Positions 60,933 to 64,000 of a stretch of 64,000 bases of DNA are shown in pieces; the first letter of the stretch is position 1; every line of letters begins with the position of its first letter. Location: contig NZ_QMKK01000050.1 in the NCBI RefSeq assembly GCF_003287875.1, positions 124,001 to 188,000 on the forward strand, written 5' to 3'. The notes below the pieces were generated by a model. It did no database searches. It had not been told where the DNA came from and saw only the letters and a program-made list of their open reading frames with translations. The translations under genes were made by a program, and so were the position numbers. The DNA is from Martinezella tropici (lineage in GTDB: Bacteria > Pseudomonadota > Alphaproteobacteria > Rhizobiales > Rhizobiaceae).

Positions 60933-61562
60933 TTATGCCTGATCGTCGGAAAAGCTGAGATTGGGTGATTCCATCGCCTCCTCCAGCATTTTTGCATAGG
61001 CATCCTTCGGCACGTCGATGGCACCGAATGTCTTCAGGTGCTCGGTGGTGAATTGTGTGTCGAGCAGGGTGAAGCCGCGTTCGCGCAGGCGCTCCACCAG
61101 ATAGACGAGACAGATCTTTGAAGCATCCGTGCGGCGGGAGAACATGCTTTCGCCAAAGAAAGCCGACCCCAGTGAAACGCCATAGAGACCGCCGACCAGC
61201 CTGTCGCCTTCCCAAGCCTCTACCGAATGGGCATGACCGATATGGTGCAGGGTGGCGTAGAGCGAGCGGATCGTCTCGTTGATCCATGTGCTGGGGCGAT
61301 CACTCGTCTGCTCGCCGCAAGCCGCGATGACGGCCTCAAAATCGGTGTCGAAACGAATGTCGAAGGGATGTTGACGGATTTTCTTGGCGAGGCTCTTGGA
61401 GACGTGAAACGTATCGAGAGGGATGATGCCCCGCAATTCCGGCTCGACCCAGAAGATTTCCGGGTCGTCTGCCGATTCGGCCATCGGGAAAAGCCCGATG
61501 GAATAGGCGCGCAACAAGATTTCCGGGGTAACGCCGGGATGTTTGCCGCGCGCTCCGGGCAC
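60933..61562 (-). CDS. aat: Leucyl/phenylalanyl-tRNA--protein transferase
   Basis: N-end-rule enzyme that adds Leu or Phe to proteins with N-terminal Arg or Lys, marking them for ClpAP. 209 residues from GTG 61562, three bases after the accC stop. Family blocks: LLRAYSIGLFPMAES, FWVEPELRGIIPLD and GGLYGVSLGSAFFGESMFSR. The coupling to accC-accB is conserved in rhizobia by recollection. Confidence 0.95.
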   Translation of the reverse strand: MPGARGKHPGVTPEILLRAYSIGLFPMAESADDPEIFWVEPELRGIIPLDTFHVSKSLAKKIRQHPFDIRFDTDFEAVIAACGEQTSDRPSTWINETIRSLYATLHHIGHAHSVEAWEGDRLVGGLYGVSLGSAFFGESMFSRRTDASKICLVYLVERLRERGFTLLDTQFTTEHLKTFGAIDVPKDAYAKMLEEAMESPNLSFSDDQA

Positions 61563-61565
61563 AGG

Positions 61566-62912
61566 TTAGGCCGATGTTTTTGCCAGGTAGTTTTCCAGCC
61601 AGTGGATATCGTAATCGCCGTTGGCGATATCCTGGTTGGAAACCAGATCCTGGAAGAGCGGCAGAGTGGTTTTGATGCCGTCCACCACGAATTCGTCAAG
61701 CGCGCGGCGCAGGCGCATCATGCATTCGACGCGGGTGCGTCCATGCACGATCAGCTTGCCGATCAGGCTGTCGTAGTATGGGGGGATCCTGTAGCCTTGG
61801 TAGGCGCCGGAATCGATACGCACGCCGAGGCCGCCGGGCGCGTGGAAATGCGTGATCGTGCCGGGCGAGGGGATGAAGCTGCGGGCGTCTTCGGCATTGA
61901 TGCGGCATTCGATGGCATGGCCTTGGAAATGCACGTCATCCTGCGTCACCGAGAGACCTCCGCCGGAGGCGACGCGGATCTGCTCGTGTACGAGGTCGAT
62001 GCCGGTAATGGCTTCCGTCACCGGATGCTCCACCTGCAGGCGGGTGTTCATTTCGATGAAATAGAACTCGCCGTTCTCGTAGAGAAACTCGATGGTACCG
62101 GCACCACGATACTTCAGCTTCTTCATCGCGTCGGCGCAGATCTTGCCGATCTTCATGCGCTGCTCGACGTTGAGCGCCGGGGAATTGGCTTCTTCCCAGA
62201 CCTTCTGGTGGCGGCGCTGCAGCGAGCAGTCGCGTTCGCCGAGATGGACCGCGTTGCCTTCGCCGTCGCCGAAAACCTGGATTTCGATATGGCGCGGCTT
62301 GCCGAGGTACTTTTCCATATAAACGGAATCATTACCGAAGGCGGCGCCCGCTTCGGTGCGTGCCGTCGTCCAGGCTTCGATCAAGTCTTCTTCCGTACGG
62401 GCAACCTTCATACCGCGGCCGCCGCCGCCGGCGGTTGCCTTGATGAGCACCGGATAGCCGATCTCGCGCGCCGTCTTCAGCGCGTCCGCTTCGGTCTTCA
62501 CCTCGCCGTCGGAACCGGGAACGACCGGAATGCCGAGCTGCTGCGCGGTGGCCTTGGCAGTGATCTTGTCGCCCATGAGGCGGATATGCTCCGCCGTCGG
62601 ACCGATGAAGGTGATGCCATGCGCCTCGAGAATATCGGCGAACTTGGCATTTTCCGAAAGGAATCCATAACCGGGATGCACGGCGTCCGCGCCGGTGATC
62701 TCGCAGGCGGCGACGATCTGGTGGATGTTGAGATAGCTTTCGCGCGATGGCGGCGGGCCTATGCAAACGCTCTCATCCGCAAGCCGCACATGCATCGCGT
62801 CCGCATCGGCGGTGGAATGCACCGCAACGCTCGCGATGCCGAGTTCCTTGCAGGCGCGCAGCACCCGCAGGGCGATCTCTCCGCGATTGGCTATGAGAAT
62901 CTTCGAAATCAT
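61566..62912 (-). CDS. accC: Acetyl-CoA carboxylase, biotin carboxylase subunit
   Basis: ATP-grasp enzyme that carboxylates biotin on AccB. 448 residues from ATG 62912 (MISKILIANRGEIALR); an ATG two codons earlier at 62918 is also possible. The glycine-rich ATP loop is KATAGGGGRGMKV, and the catalytic region includes FIEMNTRLQVEHPVTE. It lies 10 bases after accB. Confidence 0.97.
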   Translation of the reverse strand: MISKILIANRGEIALRVLRACKELGIASVAVHSTADADAMHVRLADESVCIGPPPSRESYLNIHQIVAACEITGADAVHPGYGFLSENAKFADILEAHGITFIGPTAEHIRLMGDKITAKATAQQLGIPVVPGSDGEVKTEADALKTAREIGYPVLIKATAGGGGRGMKVARTEEDLIEAWTTARTEAGAAFGNDSVYMEKYLGKPRHIEIQVFGDGEGNAVHLGERDCSLQRRHQKVWEEANSPALNVEQRMKIGKICADAMKKLKYRGAGTIEFLYENGEFYFIEMNTRLQVEHPVTEAITGIDLVHEQIRVASGGGLSVTQDDVHFQGHAIECRINAEDARSFIPSPGTITHFHAPGGLGVRIDSGAYQGYRIPPYYDSLIGKLIVHGRTRVECMMRLRRALDEFVVDGIKTTLPLFQDLVSNQDIANGDYDIHWLENYLAKTSA

Positions 62913-62922
62913 GGGCATGGAC

Positions 62923-63399
62923 TTACTCTATGACGACCAGGGCTTCGCCGTACTCGACCGGACGTCCGTCCTGAACGAGGATCTCGGTCACGGTACCGGA
63001 CTTTGGCGCAGGGATCTGGTTCATCGTCTTCATGGCTTCGATGATGAGCAGCGTCTGGCCTTCCTTCACGACCGAGCCGGCCTGGATGAAAGCGGCCGCG
63101 CCCGGCGCCGGCGCCAGATAGGCGGTACCGACCATCGGTGCGCTGACGACGTTGTCGGGATTGCGGGTCTTGCCTGCAGGCGCCGCGGCGGCCGGGGCTG
63201 CAGCAGCTGCTGCAGCCGGAGCGGCATAGGCGGCGGGAGCGGCGATTGGCGCCTGAACATATTGGGTCGTGCCGGCACGCGATACGCGGATGCGCAGATC
63301 TTCCTGCTCGACTTCGATCTCGGTCAGATCGGTGTCGTTGAGAATGTTGGCGAGATCGCGAATCAGCGCCTGGTCGATACCCGATTTCTTTTCAGCCAT
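62923..63399 (-). CDS. accB: Acetyl-CoA carboxylase, biotin carboxyl carrier protein
   Basis: Carries biotin for the first step of fatty-acid synthesis. 158 residues: N-terminal helical part, an Ala/Pro-rich mobile linker (about 55-85), and a biotinyl domain with the target lysine K124 in EAMKTMN. BirA encoded at 12826-13590 should modify this lysine. The gene lies between aroQ (24-base gap) and accC. Confidence 0.97.
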   Translation of the reverse strand: MAEKKSGIDQALIRDLANILNDTDLTEIEVEQEDLRIRVSRAGTTQYVQAPIAAPAAYAAPAAAAAAAPAAAAPAGKTRNPDNVVSAPMVGTAYLAPAPGAAAFIQAGSVVKEGQTLLIIEAMKTMNQIPAPKSGTVTEILVQDGRPVEYGEALVVIE

Positions 63400-63423
63400 T
63401 GGATTTCTTGCCCTGTATTTTTG

Positions 63424-63861
63424 TTATTGGGTGATGGATTTAAGCGCATGAAGCGCCAGGATGTAGCCATAAGGTCCGAAACCACAGATCATGCCCTTTG
63501 CAGCGGGCGCGATCATCGATTTGTGCCGGAATTCTTCGCGTGCGTGAATATTGGAGATATGCACCTCCACCACGGGAATGGAAATGGCGCGGATCGCATC
63601 GTGCAGCGCGATCGACGTATGACCATAGGCGCCGGGATTGATCGCGATACCAGCAGCCTTGTCGTCCGCTTCATGCATCCAGTCGACCAGCACGCCTTCA
63701 TGATTGCTTTGCCGGAAATCGACAATGAAGCCCAGGCTTTCGCCTGCAGACTTGCAGTCGGCTTCGATATCCTTCAGCGTCTTGCCGCCATAGATGCCCG
63801 GCTCGCGCTTGCCCAAGGCATTCAAATTGGGTCCGTTGAGGACAAAAATTGTTTGCGCCAT
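63424..63861 (-). CDS. aroQ: Type II 3-dehydroquinate dehydratase
   Basis: Third step of the shikimate pathway. 145 residues from ATG 63861 (MAQTIFVLNGPNLNALGKR). The active-site tyrosine is in EPGIYGG, and other conserved blocks are INPGAYGHTSIALHDA and EVHISNIHAREEFRHKS. It heads the aroQ-accB-accC-aat unit on the minus strand. Confidence 0.97.
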   Translation of the reverse strand: MAQTIFVLNGPNLNALGKREPGIYGGKTLKDIEADCKSAGESLGFIVDFRQSNHEGVLVDWMHEADDKAAGIAINPGAYGHTSIALHDAIRAISIPVVEVHISNIHAREEFRHKSMIAPAAKGMICGFGPYGYILALHALKSITQ

Positions 63862-64000
63862 TAGATGTTCCGTCAAAGTGCAGCGCAACCTATAGACTCC
63901 CGAGGCCCTGTAGGAAAGCCCCGGAGCGAAGGTTGCATGCCTCTAGGTGTGGAAACGCCGCGATTTTGGCATTTTTGCGCCGCGTCGAGCCGCGGCGCCG

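Noticed and set aside
1..64000. tRNA, rRNA, CRISPR arrays, prophage or intact transposase genes
   Set aside because: Searched by eye on both strands; no cloverleaf ends, regularly spaced repeats or transposase motifs were found.

Overview
The window is a GC-rich chromosomal segment of an alphaproteobacterium of the Rhizobium/Agrobacterium group. The reasons are the gene order (nuo operon, birA, rnj, mce, proS, lolCD, dnaE1), divK-pleD, an adaptor-family DUF set typical of rhizobia, short alphaproteobacterial ProS, LexA boxes of the GTTC-N7-GTTC type, a NDUFA12 homologue, and rhizobial intergenic palindromes. I see no rRNA, tRNA, CRISPR array, prophage or intact insertion sequence. This is housekeeping chromosome, with its novelty in small genes, RNAs and regulatory sites.

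Layout. 1-12.8 kb (+): respiratory complex I from the end of nuoE to nuoN, with an extra gene between nuoF and nuoG that shares a C-terminal helix-hairpin-helix-like module with an extension of NuoE. 12.8-20.1 kb (+): birA, RNase J, methylmalonyl-CoA epimerase, a DUF1467 membrane protein, a minus-strand small RNA, proS, lolC and lolD. 20.1-29.3 kb: an SOS-flavoured stretch with three perfect LexA boxes. They sit before a DUF5680 gene, before an unlisted 28-residue membrane peptide just ahead of dnaE1, and before dinB. An L,D-transpeptidase and a GH25 lipoprotein lie between dnaE1 and dinB. 29.3-32.8 kb: an acetyltransferase, two minus-strand genes, then the cell-cycle signalling pair divK-pleD. 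32.8-33.5 kb: a long AT-rich gene-free gap ending in a structured, terminator-bearing segment. 33.5-45.2 kb (-): rpmG, an MFS transporter, DUF983, rnr, topA, dprA, plsY, a degenerate dihydroorotase and pyrB. Several of these overlap by a few bases.

45.3-50.3 kb: an AidB-like acyl-CoA dehydrogenase, an acetyltransferase, a TetR regulator, two small membrane proteins, ruvX and a UPF0173 hydrolase. 50.3-57.6 kb: gatC, gatA and, separated by a DUF4139 protein, a YjhX-type protein and an acetyltransferase, gatB. 57.6-60.6 kb: small accessory genes plus NDUFA12 and DUF2155. 60.9-63.9 kb (-): aat, accC, accB and aroQ.

Functional links. Two complex I loci (nuo and NDUFA12) serve one enzyme. BirA, encoded behind nuoN, should biotinylate the AccB encoded at the far end. 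GatCAB is complete but split. DnaE1, DinB, RuvX, DprA and TopA all act on DNA, and the LexA boxes tie dinB, the DUF5680 gene and the 28-residue peptide into a local DNA-damage response. The best candidate for something undescribed is that peptide: its size, single membrane span and LexA control match the logic of the Caulobacter SOS division inhibitor SidA.
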